Shown piece by piece: positions 7,290-18,768 of a stretch of DNA of 64,000 nt. Origin of the DNA: an uncultured Prevotella sp. (lineage in GTDB: Bacteria; Bacteroidota; Bacteroidia; Bacteroidales; Bacteroidaceae); contig ONAK01000003.1 in NCBI GenBank assembly GCA_900315765.1, forward strand, positions 1 to 64,000, read 5' to 3'. A program made the position numbers and the translations under genes. Each line of letters begins with the position of its first letter. Within the stretch, counting starts at the first letter, position 1. The notes under the pieces are model-generated. The model was not told where the DNA came from and did no database searches. It saw only the letters and a list, made by a program, of their open reading frames with translations.

Positions 7290-8282
7290 TTAGAATTTGC
7301 CTAAAATACGATCCATAACCCAATTGACGGGGGTTGCCGAAACACTGGTACACTCACAAACGCCCAAGCCCTGAAGATGCTCGATGACGTTCTTGATGAT
7401 TGGATACTGAACATAAGGCGGATTTGGTACGGTAATACGCTCCTCGCCCTGATTGGTCTGGAGACGTATAGGAGTATAATCGAATACAGAGAAACTTACC
7501 TGTCCCTCGGTACCGATAATCTCGATACAATCCTCACGAGCTGATTCATGAGCCACGTAGCACCAAGAACCACTACCAGGCAACCCATTCTCAAAACGGA
7601 AACATGCACTTACAGAATCCTCGGCCTTATAAAGGCCACCGCGATTACTGCAGATACCACGAGCCTCGAGAATGACACCAAAAAGATCTTGAAGAATGTC
7701 GAGCTGATGGGGAGCCATATCATAGAAATAGCCTCCACCGGCAATGTCTGGTTGCAAGCGCCAGGGTAATGGCTCATGATTAGCAATGGCTTCAAGATCG
7801 GCTTGACGCGGAGGTTCGGTATAACGTATCTGTACATTAAGAATCTTACCTATTGTACCATTCTTAACAATATCCTTCACCTTTTGAAAATAAGGCAGGT
7901 ATCTACGATAATAAGCACAAAAACAAGGAACACCCGTCTGCTCACTGATGCGGTTAATACGAGCACAGTCCTCATAGCTTGCTGCCAGTGGTTTTTCTAC
8001 ATAAACAGGCTTTCCTGCCTTCATTGCCATAATGGCATAAGTGGCATGACTCGATGGAGGAGTGGCCACATATACTGCATTAACATCAGGATCATCTATC
8101 ATCTCCTGAGCATCGGTATACCATTTGGCAATGCCATGCTGAACGGCATAGGTACGCGCATGAACCTCGGTGCGACTCATAACAGCCACCACGCTCGAGC
8201 CTTCAACATCGCTGAAAGCGGGACCGCTTTTCTTCTCGGTAACCTCGCCGCAACCTATAAATCCCCACCTTAATAATTTCAT
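7290..8282 (-). CDS. Gfo/Idh/MocA-family oxidoreductase
   Basis: 330 residues with the N-terminal Rossmann motif GFIGCGEV (about 7-14) and the hallmark EKP at about 96-98 (VYVEKPLAASYEDCARIN), both typical of the NAD(P)-dependent Gfo/Idh/MocA family acting on sugars or cyclitols. The C-terminal domain has GGGYFYDMAPHQLDIL, including the conserved His used in catalysis. The exact sugar is not predictable. First gene of the minus-strand unit leading to DUF4421, DUF1460 and DUF1232; its promoter box is at 8302-8309. No signal peptide, so cytoplasmic. Confidence 0.88.
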   Translation of the reverse strand: MKLLRWGFIGCGEVTEKKSGPAFSDVEGSSVVAVMSRTEVHARTYAVQHGIAKWYTDAQEMIDDPDVNAVYVATPPSSHATYAIMAMKAGKPVYVEKPLAASYEDCARINRISEQTGVPCFCAYYRRYLPYFQKVKDIVKNGTIGKILNVQIRYTEPPRQADLEAIANHEPLPWRLQPDIAGGGYFYDMAPHQLDILQDLFGVILEARGICSNRGGLYKAEDSVSACFRFENGLPGSGSWCYVAHESAREDCIEIIGTEGQVSFSVFDYTPIRLQTNQGEERITVPNPPYVQYPIIKNVIEHLQGLGVCECTSVSATPVNWVMDRILGKF

Positions 8283-8301
8283 ATATTATCCTATTTGGCT
8301 G

Positions 8302-8309
8302 CAAAGATA
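8302..8309 (-). promoter_or_regulatory. -7 promoter box for the Gfo/Idh unit
   Basis: Minus strand TATCTTTG, 19 bp from the start codon. Its expected -33 position falls inside the left arm of the word array at 8320-8350. Confidence 0.75.
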
Positions 8310-8319
8310 CTAAAAATTA

Positions 8320-8385
8320 GGCACGAATTACGCGAATTTTCACGAATTTATTTATTTTTTCATGTTAATTCGTGTAATTCGCGCC
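8320..8385. repeat. inverted word array, 9-bp unit TAATTCGYG
   Basis: The left arm (8320-8350) has three degenerate copies of CACGAATTA and the right arm (8365-8385) two copies of its complement TAATTCGYG. Together they can form an imperfect hairpin. The array fills the space between two divergent -7 boxes at 8302 and 8395. Confidence 0.75.
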
Positions 8386-8394
8386 AAAAAACGT

Positions 8395-8402
8395 TATCTT
8401 TG
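8395..8402 (+). promoter_or_regulatory. -7 promoter box for the membrane protein/hisB unit
   Basis: TATCTTTG followed by CACC, 24 bp before ATG 8427. The -33 position lies in the right arm of the word array. Confidence 0.75.
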
Positions 8403-8426
8403 CACCACGAAAAAAAGATAAGTGCA

Positions 8427-9044
8427 ATGGAAAAAGATAAAAACGGGATAGAAATAAAGCTGCGTAGCAGTCAGGCTTGCGTACGCGAAGGCTACCAGTT
8501 GTACACAGGAAATTTCCGTAAGATATTTCGCGCCACATGGTGGCTCGCCATCGTATTTGCTATACTTCAGGCTGCAGCATCGGCACTGCCGGTACTACTC
8601 TCACCTACCCTTTTGCTACCTGCATTAGTACTGGGGTTGGTTGCTGTTATAGTATGGCTGACAACTGCAAATCGGCAACTTAAGAAGCGCCAACTGCTTC
8701 AGCCGCTGCGCCCATTGGCCTTTGGGTCGTGGTTCCGCCACCTTGGAAAAGTATTTATTGTAACTATAGTATGCATAACAATAGTGGCCGTACTCACGCT
8801 GCTAACATCGCTACCCACCATTATCCTGATGGCTGCCAATTGGCAATCTCAAATAGGAATGCTTAACGGCGACCCGTCAGGAATGCCCGACCAGATTCGT
8901 TGGCTGAGTATTGGGGTATTCTTGATAGCCGGATTCATACAAGCTTACGTGTGGCTCACAATGGTACCCCCTTTCTATCTGATGAAGGGCACGATGGGCA
9001 TACAGGATAAAGAGAAAGAAGAATTCAACAAAAAGACAATATGA
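8427..9044 (+). CDS. unknown membrane protein with four predicted helices
   Basis: 205 residues from ATG 8427; the frame is open from 8295, but that part precedes the promoter box, so the upstream codons are not translated. Hydrophobic segments are [55 protein letters not shown] and [19 protein letters not shown], giving about four transmembrane helices with a charged N-terminal region before them and a basic/acidic tail ([10 protein letters not shown]). I do not recognise a family. Its stop overlaps the hisB start (ATGA, 9041-9044), so the two are translationally coupled, although a direct link to histidine synthesis is not indicated. Confidence 0.75.
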   Translation: MEKDKNGIEIKLRSSQACVREGYQLYTGNFRKIFRATWWLAIVFAILQAAASALPVLLSPTLLLPALVLGLVAVIVWLTTANRQLKKRQLLQPLRPLAFGSWFRHLGKVFIVTIVCITIVAVLTLLTSLPTIILMAANWQSQIGMLNGDPSGMPDQIRWLSIGVFLIAGFIQAYVWLTMVPPFYLMKGTMGIQDKEKEEFNKKTI

Positions 9045-10132
9045 AAAAGATTTTATTTATCGACCGCGACGGAACACTGATTGAGGAACCCGCCGACGAA
9101 CAGATTGACAGCTTTGAGAAGCTGAAGTTCGTAAAGGGAGTGTTTCGTAACCTGGCCTTCATACGAGAGAAACTGGACTTTGAGTTTGTCATGGTGAGCA
9201 ACCAGGACGGCCTTGGCACAGAGGCTTTCCCTGAAGACGCGTTTTGGCCTGTTCACAATTTCATTCTGCAGACTCTTGAGGGCGAAGGCATTACCTTCGA
9301 CGAGATTCTGGTAGATCCACATTTCCCAGAAGACAACGCTCCAACTCGCAAACCTAACATCGGATTGGTTGAGAAATATATCAACAATCCTGATTACGAC
9401 ATTGCCAACTCGTACGTGATTGGCGATCGAGAGACCGACCGTCAGTTTGCACAAAATATCGGCTGCAAATTTATGCAAGTAGCCACCAACACCAAACACC
9501 CAACACCCAACACCTACTCTTGGAACAAGATTGCTGAGTTGTTGTTTGCTGGAGAACGCATAGCTGAGGTAAAACGTACCACAAAAGAGACTGACATCTG
9601 GGTAAAGGTGAACCTCGACGGATCGGGCAAGTGCGACATACAGACTGGACTGGGATTCTTTGACCACATGCTGGAGCAGATTGGCAAACACGGAATGATT
9701 GACCTGACAGTGCACACCAAAGGTGACCTGGAGGTTGATGAGCACCACACCATCGAAGATACTGCCATCGCTTTAGGCGAATGCATCCTGCAGGCTTTGG
9801 GCAATAAGCGCGGAATAGAGCGTTATGGCTATAGCCTGCCAATGGACGATTGCCTGTGTTCGGCATGCCTCGACTTCGGAGGTCGCCCTTGGCTGGTTTG
9901 GGATGCCGATTTCCATCGCGAGAAGATAGGCGAAATGCCAACAGAGATGTTCCTGCATTTCTTCAAGAGTTTGAGCGATGCCGCTAAGATGAACCTCAAC
10001 ATCAAGGCCGAGGGCCAGAACGAGCATCATAAAATAGAAGGAATATTTAAAGCGCTGGCGAGAGCGCTGAAAATGGCTGTAAGACGCGACATTTATCACT
10101 ACGAGCTCCCTTCAACGAAGGGAATGTTGTAG
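9041..10132 (+). CDS. hisB: bifunctional histidinol-phosphatase / imidazoleglycerol-phosphate dehydratase
   Basis: 363 residues with both HisB domains. The N-terminal HAD phosphatase has the nucleophile motif DRDGT at about 8-12, with VSNQDG and a later [10 protein letters not shown] typical of the histidinol-phosphatase half. The dehydratase half follows, with [28 protein letters not shown] and the closing [18 protein letters not shown]. It catalyses steps 7 and 9 of histidine synthesis in the cytoplasm. Between the domains, at about residues 150-158, the linker reads TKHPTPNTY and is encoded by a degenerate ACACCCA word array (9487-9514). No other his gene is nearby. Confidence 0.95.
   Translation: MKKILFIDRDGTLIEEPADEQIDSFEKLKFVKGVFRNLAFIREKLDFEFVMVSNQDGLGTEAFPEDAFWPVHNFILQTLEGEGITFDEILVDPHFPEDNAPTRKPNIGLVEKYINNPDYDIANSYVIGDRETDRQFAQNIGCKFMQVATNTKHPTPNTYSWNKIAELLFAGERIAEVKRTTKETDIWVKVNLDGSGKCDIQTGLGFFDHMLEQIGKHGMIDLTVHTKGDLEVDEHHTIEDTAIALGECILQALGNKRGIERYGYSLPMDDCLCSACLDFGGRPWLVWDADFHREKIGEMPTEMFLHFFKSLSDAAKMNLNIKAEGQNEHHKIEGIFKALARALKMAVRRDIYHYELPSTKGML
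9487..9514 (+). repeat. word array inside hisB, 7-bp unit ACACCCA
   Basis: Four consecutive copies (ACACCAA, ACACCCA, ACACCCA, ACACC) lie in the region encoding the linker between the phosphatase and dehydratase domains. The same word family recurs at 41280-41363. Confidence 0.75.
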
Positions 10133-10160
10133 AAAATTTGGTAATTTCAGAAATTTTTCG

Positions 10161-10168
10161 TACCTTTG
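10161..10168 (+). promoter_or_regulatory. -7 promoter box for the ABC-F gene
   Basis: TACCTTTG followed by CAGCC, 35 bp before the ATG at 10204. Confidence 0.7.
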
Positions 10169-10194
10169 CAGCCCAAATAACATAAAGGTATTAA

Positions 10195-11817
<1,623 letters not shown>

Positions 11818-11865
11818 TGGCACGGAATTTGCTCTGAACAAATCAGAACTTTAAACAACGCTATT

Positions 11866-12450
11866 ATGACAGAAAAAGATATCAACATCGAAGAGGGCGA
11901 AAACCTCGAAGAGATGAACACAGCAGACACGAAGAGTACTGAGAGCACAGAGGCTGAAAAAACCGAAGAGGCTGCTCATGAAGAAGAGGCTAAAGAGCAG
12001 GATCCGTTGGAGAAGGCTCAGGCAGAACTTGCAGAGATGAAGAACCAGCTGCTTTACAAAGCTGCTGAGTTTGAAAACTACCGCAAGCGCACACTCAAAG
12101 AGCGCGCCGAATTGATTCTGAATGGCGGCGAGAAGGTTATCACAGCCATTCTGCCAGTTCTTGATGATATGGAGCGTGCTATAGCCAACGGCTCGAAGAC
12201 AGAAGATCCCCAAGTGCTGCGCGAGGGTATGGAACTTATATACCAGAAGTTTGTCAAGACCCTTGAGGCACAAGGTGTAAGCAAGATAGAAACCAAAGAT
12301 GCCGACTTTGATACAGACCTACACGAGGCAGTAGCAATGGTTCCTGGTATGGGCGACGACAAGAAAGGCAAGGTAATAGACTGCTTGCAGGAAGGATACA
12401 AACTAAACGACAAAGTAATCCGCCACGCCAAAGTGGCAGTAGGACAATAA
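11866..12450 (+). CDS. grpE: nucleotide exchange factor GrpE
   Basis: 194 residues with an acidic disordered start (rich in E and T, about 1-55), a long coiled coil from [20 protein letters not shown] through [14 protein letters not shown], and the C-terminal beta domain ending [13 protein letters not shown]. GrpE releases ADP from DnaK during the chaperone cycle in the cytoplasm. The dnaJ start lies one base after the stop, so the pair is co-transcribed and probably coupled. dnaK is not in this window. No heat-shock operator (CIRCE-like inverted repeat) is seen in the 48-bp gap upstream. Confidence 0.96.
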   Translation: MTEKDINIEEGENLEEMNTADTKSTESTEAEKTEEAAHEEEAKEQDPLEKAQAELAEMKNQLLYKAAEFENYRKRTLKERAELILNGGEKVITAILPVLDDMERAIANGSKTEDPQVLREGMELIYQKFVKTLEAQGVSKIETKDADFDTDLHEAVAMVPGMGDDKKGKVIDCLQEGYKLNDKVIRHAKVAVGQ

Positions 12451-12451
12451 T

Positions 12452-13612
12452 ATGGCACAAAAAAGAGACTATTACGAGGTGCTGGGCGTCGACAAAGGCG
12501 CATCAGAAGACGAAATCAAGAAAGCGTATCGAAAGATAGCTATCAAGTATCACCCCGACCGCAATCCTGGCGACAAAGAAGCCGAAGAGAAATTTAAGGA
12601 GGCGGCTGAGGCATACAATATTCTGCACGATCCAAAGACACGTCAGCAGTACGACCAGTTTGGATTTAATGGTCCTAACATGGGCGGCGGCTTCGGTGGT
12701 TTCAGCGGATTCGAAAGCACAATGAACATGGACGATATTTTCTCTATGTTCGGTGATATCTTCGGTGGCCATGGCTTTGGAGGCTTTGGTGGCGGTCAGC
12801 GTCGCCCACAGCAGCATCGCGGCAGCGATCTTCGTCTTAAGGTAAAGTTAACACTCGAGGAGATCAACACCGGTGTTACCAAGAAGTTCAAAGTACGCAA
12901 GGATATCCACTGCCCACATTGTAACGGTAGCGGTGCTGAGGCAGGCAGTCAGAAAGAGCAGTGCCCCACATGCCACGGTCAGGGTTACATCACCCACACC
13001 ACACAGAGCATCTTCGGTATGATGCAGCAGCAGAGCGTTTGTCCTACTTGCGGTGGCGAAGGAATGGTCATCAAGAACAAGTGCAAGCATTGTGGCGGTA
13101 CTGGTGTTGAGAAGGGAGAAGAAGTTGTTGAGATAAACATCCCTGCAGGAGTTGCAGAAGGTATGGTAGTAAATGTTCCTGGCAAAGGTAATGCCGGGAG
13201 GCACAATGGCACCCCTGGCGACATCCAGGTGTTTATTGAAGAAGAACCACACCAGACCTTTATCCGCGACGGCAATGATCTGATATACAATCTTCTGCTC
13301 GATTTCCCAACAGCTGCACTCGGAGGCGATATAGAGATTCCAACCATCGAGGGAACCAAACTTAAAGTAAAACTCGATAACGGAACTCAGCCTGGTAAGA
13401 CTCTTCGCCTTCGCGGAAAGGGTCTGCCTGCCGTACAAGGTTATGGCAACGGTCGAGGCGATCTTGTAGTAAACATCAGCGTGTATGTCCCTAAGACTTT
13501 AAGTCGTGAAGAGAAGCAGGCCATTGAGCAGTTCAAGGGCAGCGACAACTTCAAGGGCGACAAGCAAACACGCGACTCTATATTCCAAAAGTTCAAGAAT
13601 TACTTTAATTAA
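12452..13612 (+). CDS. dnaJ: chaperone DnaJ (type I Hsp40)
   Basis: 386 residues with the full class I layout: J domain with YHPDRNPGD (HPD at about 35), a G/F-rich region ([21 protein letters not shown]), then four zinc-binding repeats [24 protein letters not shown] and CKHCGGTG (about 152-215), and the substrate-binding C-terminal domain ending KFKNYFN. It stimulates DnaK ATP hydrolysis and delivers unfolded clients. Operon grpE-dnaJ-folC with 18 bp between dnaJ and folC. Confidence 0.97.
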   Translation: MAQKRDYYEVLGVDKGASEDEIKKAYRKIAIKYHPDRNPGDKEAEEKFKEAAEAYNILHDPKTRQQYDQFGFNGPNMGGGFGGFSGFESTMNMDDIFSMFGDIFGGHGFGGFGGGQRRPQQHRGSDLRLKVKLTLEEINTGVTKKFKVRKDIHCPHCNGSGAEAGSQKEQCPTCHGQGYITHTTQSIFGMMQQQSVCPTCGGEGMVIKNKCKHCGGTGVEKGEEVVEINIPAGVAEGMVVNVPGKGNAGRHNGTPGDIQVFIEEEPHQTFIRDGNDLIYNLLLDFPTAALGGDIEIPTIEGTKLKVKLDNGTQPGKTLRLRGKGLPAVQGYGNGRGDLVVNISVYVPKTLSREEKQAIEQFKGSDNFKGDKQTRDSIFQKFKNYFN

Positions 13613-13630
13613 TATAATAAGGTATATAGT

Positions 13631-14944
13631 ATGACATATCAGGAAACGTGTGAATACCTGTTCAACCAGTTGCCTATGTTCGAGAAACAAGGAGCAGGCG
13701 GTTATAAGGAAGGACTGGGAAACAGTCATGCACTTGACGAACATCTGGGACATCCCCACAAAAAGTATCTAACGATACATGTGGCAGGAACCAATGGCAA
13801 GGGTTCATGTGCTCACACGCTTTCTGCTGTCCTGCAGATGTGTGGCTATAAGGTAGGACTATACACATCACCACATTTGGTTGACTTCAGTGAGCGCATT
13901 CGCATCAACGGGCAACCTATAAACGAGGATTATGTTGTTGAGTTTGTTGAAAAAAACAAGCCATTTTTCGAACCTTTGCAGCCATCGTTCTTTGAGCTTA
14001 CTACAGCTATGGCATTCAGCTATTTTGCCGACATGAACGTTGACATTGCAGTTATAGAAGTAGGACTGGGCGGACGTTTAGACTGCACCAACATCATCAC
14101 TCCTATCCTATCTGTGATTACAAACATTGGATTGGATCACACTCAGTTTCTTGGCACATCTCTCGAACAAATAGCCATCGAGAAAGCCGGCATCATCAAG
14201 AAGAACGTTCCTGTAGTTATAGGTGAGACCACACCAGAGACACGTATGGTTTTCGAGGCCATCGCCGTTGAGAACAATGCCCCTATAGTATTTGCCGAAG
14301 ATCAGAAACAGATTATCTCGCTCTCTGTAGGGGGAAAAGGTATCGAATACTACACCAAGAATTTCGGTATCATCAATGGTGAGCTTAATGGCATATACCA
14401 GGAAAAAAACACCAATACCGTGTTGTGTGCCATACAACAGCTTGAAAACCTCGGTTTCATGCATGCCGTTAAGTGCCAAGCCAATGTTACATGTCAAAAC
14501 CGCGAAGTGCTTAAAGGCTTTTCGCACGTTTGCAGTCTTACAGGTCTGAAAGGACGTTGGCAGAAGGTTTGCGAGGCACCACTCACCATTTGCGACACAG
14601 GTCATAATGTTCCAGGATGGAAATATCTGAGCGAACAACTTAACAATGTCATGTGTAACAAGATGCACATCGTTTTCGGAATGGTTGACGACAAGGATAT
14701 TCACGGAGTGATGGAACTGCTGCCTAAAAAAGCGACGTATTATTTTACAAAAGCCAACAATAAAAGAGCCGTTTCAGAGAACGTTTTGAAGCTTTATGCA
14801 CAAGGAATCGGACTGGATGGTGAGAGCTATCCCGACGTAAAAAGTGCCTACGAAGCAGCAAAGGCTGCAGCTAATAGTAATGACTTTGTGTTCGTTGGAG
14901 GTAGCAGTTATGTGGTAGCAGAGCTGCTTAAGAACTGCATTTAG
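13631..14944 (+). CDS. folC: folylpolyglutamate synthase / dihydrofolate synthase
   Basis: 437 residues with the FolC P-loop HVAGTNGKGSCAHTLSAVL (about 52-70), the glycine-rich EVGLGGRLDCTNI and the DHTQFLGTSLEQIAIEKAGI block of the Mur-ligase family, and CDTGHNVPGWKYL in the C-terminal domain. It adds glutamate to dihydropteroate and to folates, keeping them in the cell. It follows dnaJ after 18 bp on the same strand and probably belongs to that transcript; no separate promoter box is obvious. Confidence 0.95.
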   Translation: MTYQETCEYLFNQLPMFEKQGAGGYKEGLGNSHALDEHLGHPHKKYLTIHVAGTNGKGSCAHTLSAVLQMCGYKVGLYTSPHLVDFSERIRINGQPINEDYVVEFVEKNKPFFEPLQPSFFELTTAMAFSYFADMNVDIAVIEVGLGGRLDCTNIITPILSVITNIGLDHTQFLGTSLEQIAIEKAGIIKKNVPVVIGETTPETRMVFEAIAVENNAPIVFAEDQKQIISLSVGGKGIEYYTKNFGIINGELNGIYQEKNTNTVLCAIQQLENLGFMHAVKCQANVTCQNREVLKGFSHVCSLTGLKGRWQKVCEAPLTICDTGHNVPGWKYLSEQLNNVMCNKMHIVFGMVDDKDIHGVMELLPKKATYYFTKANNKRAVSENVLKLYAQGIGLDGESYPDVKSAYEAAKAAANSNDFVFVGGSSYVVAELLKNCI

Positions 14945-14984
14945 GCTTTTTTAATACAACATCAACTATTTTTTGGCCTAAACA

Positions 14985-15016
14985 TTTGTCATTTTGATTT
15001 TTTTTCTGTTACTTTG
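14985..15016 (+). promoter_or_regulatory. promoter of the galactose unit
   Basis: TTTG (14985-14988) and TTACTTTG (15009-15016, 7 of 8 matches to TAnnTTTG) are separated by 20 bp, 36 bp before the galM start. Confidence 0.6.
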
Positions 15017-15051
15017 CAGAAAAATAATATTTTAACTAAAAACATATCAAT

Positions 15052-16143
15052 ATGGCAAATACTACAGAGACAGTGAATCTGTGCGGTCTGAAGCGCGAAG
15101 ACTTTCAGACCACTATCAACGGTAAAAAAACCGACTTGTACATTCTTAGAAACCGTAAGGGATATGAAGTGGCAATCTCTAACTATGGAGGTGCCATTTG
15201 TGCTATTATGGTTCCTGGTAAGGATGGCAAAGTAGCTAATGTTATCGAGGGGCATAACGACATCAAGCAGCTTACCAGCGGCAATGAGCCTTACCTGTCT
15301 ACCCTGATAGGTCGTTGGGGAAACCGCATCTGCAAAGGTCAGTTCATCCTGAATGGTAAGGAGTACCAGCTAGCACTTAACGACGGACCAAACCATCTCC
15401 ACGGCGGTAAGGTTGGTTACAATGCAAAGGTCTGGGATGCCCGCCAGATGGGTCCACGTTCTTTGGCACTGCATCGTATTTCATCTTATGGTGAAGAAGG
15501 TTTCACAGGCGAGCTCGATGTAACAGTTGAATTCACATTCACCGACCAGAACGAGTTGGTTATTGAGTATCTGGCCACAACAAACAAGAAGACCATTGTC
15601 AATCTGACACATCACGCCTTCTTTGCATTGGGTGGTACTGCTGATCCTACTCCTGGTATTGAAGACCAGATCTGCGAGATTAACGCTGATTTCTATCTTC
15701 CTACCGATGCTACAGCTATCCCAACAGGTGAGATCCTGAAGGTTGAAGGCACTCCATTCGATTTCCGTAAACCAAAATCTTTCGGACAGGACATCGATGC
15801 TGATAACGAGCAGATTAAGTTCGGTCACGGTTTCGACCACAACTACGTTTTGAATAAGCAGGAAGAGGGCGAGCTCTCATTTGCTGCAAAGCTCACAGAT
15901 CCAAAGAGCGGACGTACAATGGAGGTATACACCACCGAGCCAGGACTGCAGCTTTATACCGGTAATTTCCTTAACGGATACAAGGGAGCTAACGGTTGCA
16001 CATTCCCACATCGTTCGGCTGTATGTTTCGAGGCTCAGCACTTCCCCGATTCACCTAACCGCCCATATTTCCCAAGTGTAGTACTTAATCCCGGACAGCG
16101 TTATAAGCAGAAGACTGTTTACCGCTTCGGTGTAGTAGAATAA
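15052..16143 (+). CDS. galM: aldose 1-epimerase (galactose mutarotase), cytoplasmic
   Basis: 363 residues without a signal peptide. Family motifs are present: ISNYGGAICAIMVPGKDG near the start, NDGPNHLHGGKVGYNAKVWD with the substrate His, VNLTHHAFFALGG with the acid/base His, and the catalytic Glu in AVCFEAQHFPDSPN. It interconverts alpha and beta anomers, here feeding alpha-galactose to galactokinase encoded two genes downstream. A second, lipoprotein-type mutarotase is encoded at 18850. First gene of the unit galM, sugar permease, galK, with 33 bp to the permease. Confidence 0.93.
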   Translation: MANTTETVNLCGLKREDFQTTINGKKTDLYILRNRKGYEVAISNYGGAICAIMVPGKDGKVANVIEGHNDIKQLTSGNEPYLSTLIGRWGNRICKGQFILNGKEYQLALNDGPNHLHGGKVGYNAKVWDARQMGPRSLALHRISSYGEEGFTGELDVTVEFTFTDQNELVIEYLATTNKKTIVNLTHHAFFALGGTADPTPGIEDQICEINADFYLPTDATAIPTGEILKVEGTPFDFRKPKSFGQDIDADNEQIKFGHGFDHNYVLNKQEEGELSFAAKLTDPKSGRTMEVYTTEPGLQLYTGNFLNGYKGANGCTFPHRSAVCFEAQHFPDSPNRPYFPSVVLNPGQRYKQKTVYRFGVVE

Positions 16144-16176
16144 TAATAAACCTGCATTAAAATTATTGACGACAAT

Positions 16177-17454
16177 ATGACTGAGACAAATAAGAATGGC
16201 AAAATCATTGCCATTGTGACAATGTGCTTCATCTTCGCGATGATCAGCTTTGTAACCAACATGGGCGCCCCCTTTGGCAATATATGGGGATTTGAATATC
16301 CCTTTGCCAAAGCTTGGGGTAACCTGATGAACTTCGCTGCTTACCTGTTTATGGGTATCCCTGCAGGTAAAATGCTGACTAAGTACGGATATAAGAAGAC
16401 CGCGCTGATAGCTCTTATCGTAGGTATCGTAGGTCTTTGCTTCCAGTATTTGTCAAGCCTCGTAGGCGCAGGTACATACGTATTTACTTACGATAATATT
16501 CCTGTTGCCTTGAACCTGATTATCTATCTGCTGGGTGCATTCATCTGCGGTTTCTGCGTATGTATGCTTAATACTGTTGTTAACCCTATGCTTAACCTTC
16601 TTGGTGGCGGTGGCAACAAGGGTAACCAGCTTATTCAGGTTGGCGGCACACTGAACTCGTTGACCGGCACACTGACTCCGTTACTGGCAGGTGTTCTCGT
16701 TGGTACTGTTACCAAGGACACCAGCATGAGCGACGTTGCTCCTCTGCTGTTCATCGGTATGGCAGTTTTTGCCATCTCGTTCGTCATCATCAGCCGTGTT
16801 GCAATCCCCGAGCCTACTCTCGGCAAAGTAGCACCTAAATATGAGCGCAGCCCTCTGGCTTTCCGCCACTGTATGCTGGGTGTTATTGCCATCTTCTTCT
16901 ATGTAGGTATCGAGATTGGTATTCCTATGGAGCTGAACTTCTATGTTACCGACCTTGGTTTCGAGGGTGCTGCTGCAGCAGGTGGTACATTGGCTGCAGC
17001 TTATTGGCTTCTGATGATGATTGGCCGTGCATGCTCAAGCGCCATTTCTGGTAAGGTATCTACAAAGTTGCAGTTGTCAACGGTGAGTGCAGTAGCTATC
17101 TTGCTGCTCGTTATTGCCATTTTTATGCCAGAGAGCGTAACAATCTCTTTCAGCGGCCATGACGTACCTGCCAAGGCATTCCTTATTCCTGCTTGCGGTC
17201 TCTGCACATCAATCATGTGGGGAGGCATCTTCAACCTATCGGTTGAGGGACTGGGAAAGTACACTGAGGCTGCTTCTGGTATCTTTATGACAATGGTTGT
17301 TGGTGGTGGTGTCATGCCACTTCTTCAGGAAACTATTGCCAAATCAGTTGGCCCAATCCTCAGTTATTGGCTTGTAATTGCAATGTTGGCTTACATTCTG
17401 TTCTATGCCCTCATTGGTTGCAAAAATGTAAACCAGGACATTCCAGTAGAATAA
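16177..17454 (+). CDS. MFS sugar permease, FucP/GluP (glucose/galactose) type
   Basis: 425 residues with about 12 hydrophobic segments. The stretch NMGAPFGNIWGFEYPFAKAW, AAYLFMGIPAGKMLTKYGYK and LLGAFICGFCVCMLNTVVNPM (with NPML in a GG-rich context) fit the sugar:H+ symporter branch that includes FucP and glucose/galactose transporters of Bacteroidetes. Position between galM and galK argues for galactose uptake across the inner membrane. A 7-bp-word array follows its stop, before galK. Substrate is inferred from context. Confidence 0.87.
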   Translation: MTETNKNGKIIAIVTMCFIFAMISFVTNMGAPFGNIWGFEYPFAKAWGNLMNFAAYLFMGIPAGKMLTKYGYKKTALIALIVGIVGLCFQYLSSLVGAGTYVFTYDNIPVALNLIIYLLGAFICGFCVCMLNTVVNPMLNLLGGGGNKGNQLIQVGGTLNSLTGTLTPLLAGVLVGTVTKDTSMSDVAPLLFIGMAVFAISFVIISRVAIPEPTLGKVAPKYERSPLAFRHCMLGVIAIFFYVGIEIGIPMELNFYVTDLGFEGAAAAGGTLAAAYWLLMMIGRACSSAISGKVSTKLQLSTVSAVAILLLVIAIFMPESVTISFSGHDVPAKAFLIPACGLCTSIMWGGIFNLSVEGLGKYTEAASGIFMTMVVGGGVMPLLQETIAKSVGPILSYWLVIAMLAYILFYALIGCKNVNQDIPVE

Positions 17455-17461
17455 TTCTGAT

Positions 17462-17488
17462 TAATTGATAATTGACAATTGATAATTA
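17462..17488 (+). repeat. word array, 7-bp unit ATTGAYA
   Basis: ATTGATA, ATTGACA and ATTGATA follow one another in the gap between the sugar permease and galK. Single arm, partly self-complementary (AATTGACAATT). Same family as 22472 and 45083. Confidence 0.7.
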
Positions 17489-17502
17489 AAAAATTATTGT
17501 TT

Positions 17503-18666
17503 ATGGACATTGAATTTGTAAGAAGCCGTTTTATCAAGCACTTTGATGGAAAGACCGGCAACGTATATGCATCTCCCGGACGTATCAACCTTATTGGCGA
17601 ACACACCGACTACAATGGCGGTTTTGTGTTCCCCGGTGCTGTTGACAAAGGTATTATGGCCGAGATGCGTGCTAATGACACAGAGGATACCGTTATGGCT
17701 TATGCGATTGATCTTAAGGATCGTGTAGATTTTAAACTCTCCGACCCTGCTGGACCAAAGGCTTCATGGGCGCGTTATATCTATGGTATAGCCTTGGAGA
17801 TGAAGAAGCTTGGTGTTCCTGTTAAGGGTTTCAATATTGCTTTCGCTGGCGATGTTCCCCTTGGTGCTGGTATGTCATCATCAGCAGCTATGGAGAGTTG
17901 CTTTGCCTTCGGCCTTAACGATATCTTTGGCGACAACAAGGTTTCGCAGTGGGATATGGTCTTGGCCGGACAGGCTACTGAGCATAACTACTGTGGTGTT
18001 AACTGCGGTATCATGGACCAGTTTGCTTCCGTATTCGGTAAGGCAGGCTGCCTGATGCGCCTTGACTGCCGCTCTCGTGAGTTTGAGTACTTCCCATTCA
18101 AGCCCGATGGCTACCGCCTTGTACTTGTCGACAGTGTTGTAAAGCATGAGTTGTCAGGTTCGCCATATAACGATCGCCGTAACTCTTGTGAGAATGTTGT
18201 AAAGCACATTCAGGCCAAGCACCCAGAGGGAAAATACGAAACCCTGCGCGACTGCACATGGGAGCAGCTTGACGAGGTACGTGCCGAAGTTGGCGAAGAG
18301 GACTATAAGCGTGCAAAGTTTGTTCTTGGCGAGAAAGATCGCGTGCTGGCAGTATGCGATGCTCTTAACGAGGGTGACTATGAGAAGGTAGGCGAACTGA
18401 TGTATCAGACTCACGAAGGCTTGTCGAAAGATTACGAAGTATCATGTGATGAGCTCGACTTTCTTAACGAAGTTGCCAAGGAGAATGGCGTAACAGGTTC
18501 ACGTATTATGGGTGGCGGCTTTGGCGGTTGCACTATCAACCTGGTTCGCAGCGACCTCTACAAGAAGTTTGTTGAAGATGCTAAGGCTAAGTTCAGTGCA
18601 AAATACGGTCACGAGCCAAAAATCTACGATGTAGTTATTGGCGACGGAGCACGTAAGATTTGCTAA
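17503..18666 (+). CDS. galK: galactokinase
   Basis: 387 residues from ATG 17503; a TTG 24 bp upstream is in frame but sits in the word array, so ATG is preferred. The GHMP-kinase galactokinase signature GRINLIGEHTDYNGGFVFPG is at about 27-46, the ATP loop PLGAGMSSSAAMES at about 120-134, and the third motif GGGFGGCTINLV near the C-terminus. The enzyme makes galactose-1-phosphate. galT and galE are not in this window. The unit ends at the terminator at 18718. Confidence 0.96.
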   Translation: MDIEFVRSRFIKHFDGKTGNVYASPGRINLIGEHTDYNGGFVFPGAVDKGIMAEMRANDTEDTVMAYAIDLKDRVDFKLSDPAGPKASWARYIYGIALEMKKLGVPVKGFNIAFAGDVPLGAGMSSSAAMESCFAFGLNDIFGDNKVSQWDMVLAGQATEHNYCGVNCGIMDQFASVFGKAGCLMRLDCRSREFEYFPFKPDGYRLVLVDSVVKHELSGSPYNDRRNSCENVVKHIQAKHPEGKYETLRDCTWEQLDEVRAEVGEEDYKRAKFVLGEKDRVLAVCDALNEGDYEKVGELMYQTHEGLSKDYEVSCDELDFLNEVAKENGVTGSRIMGGGFGGCTINLVRSDLYKKFVEDAKAKFSAKYGHEPKIYDVVIGDGARKIC

Positions 18667-18717
18667 CTCAGAATCGACAAAAGCACAGTCTTTGTGTTTA
18701 TAAAGGTTAAAAATTGA

Positions 18718-18760
18718 GAGTAAGGTGTAATTTTCACACCTTACTCTTTATTTTTTTTCT
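18718..18760 (+). terminator. terminator of the galactose unit
   Basis: A perfect 11-bp stem GAGTAAGGTGT/ACACCTTACTC with a 7-nt loop is followed by TTTATTTTTTTT. Confidence 0.93.
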
Positions 18761-18768
18761 TATTTTAG

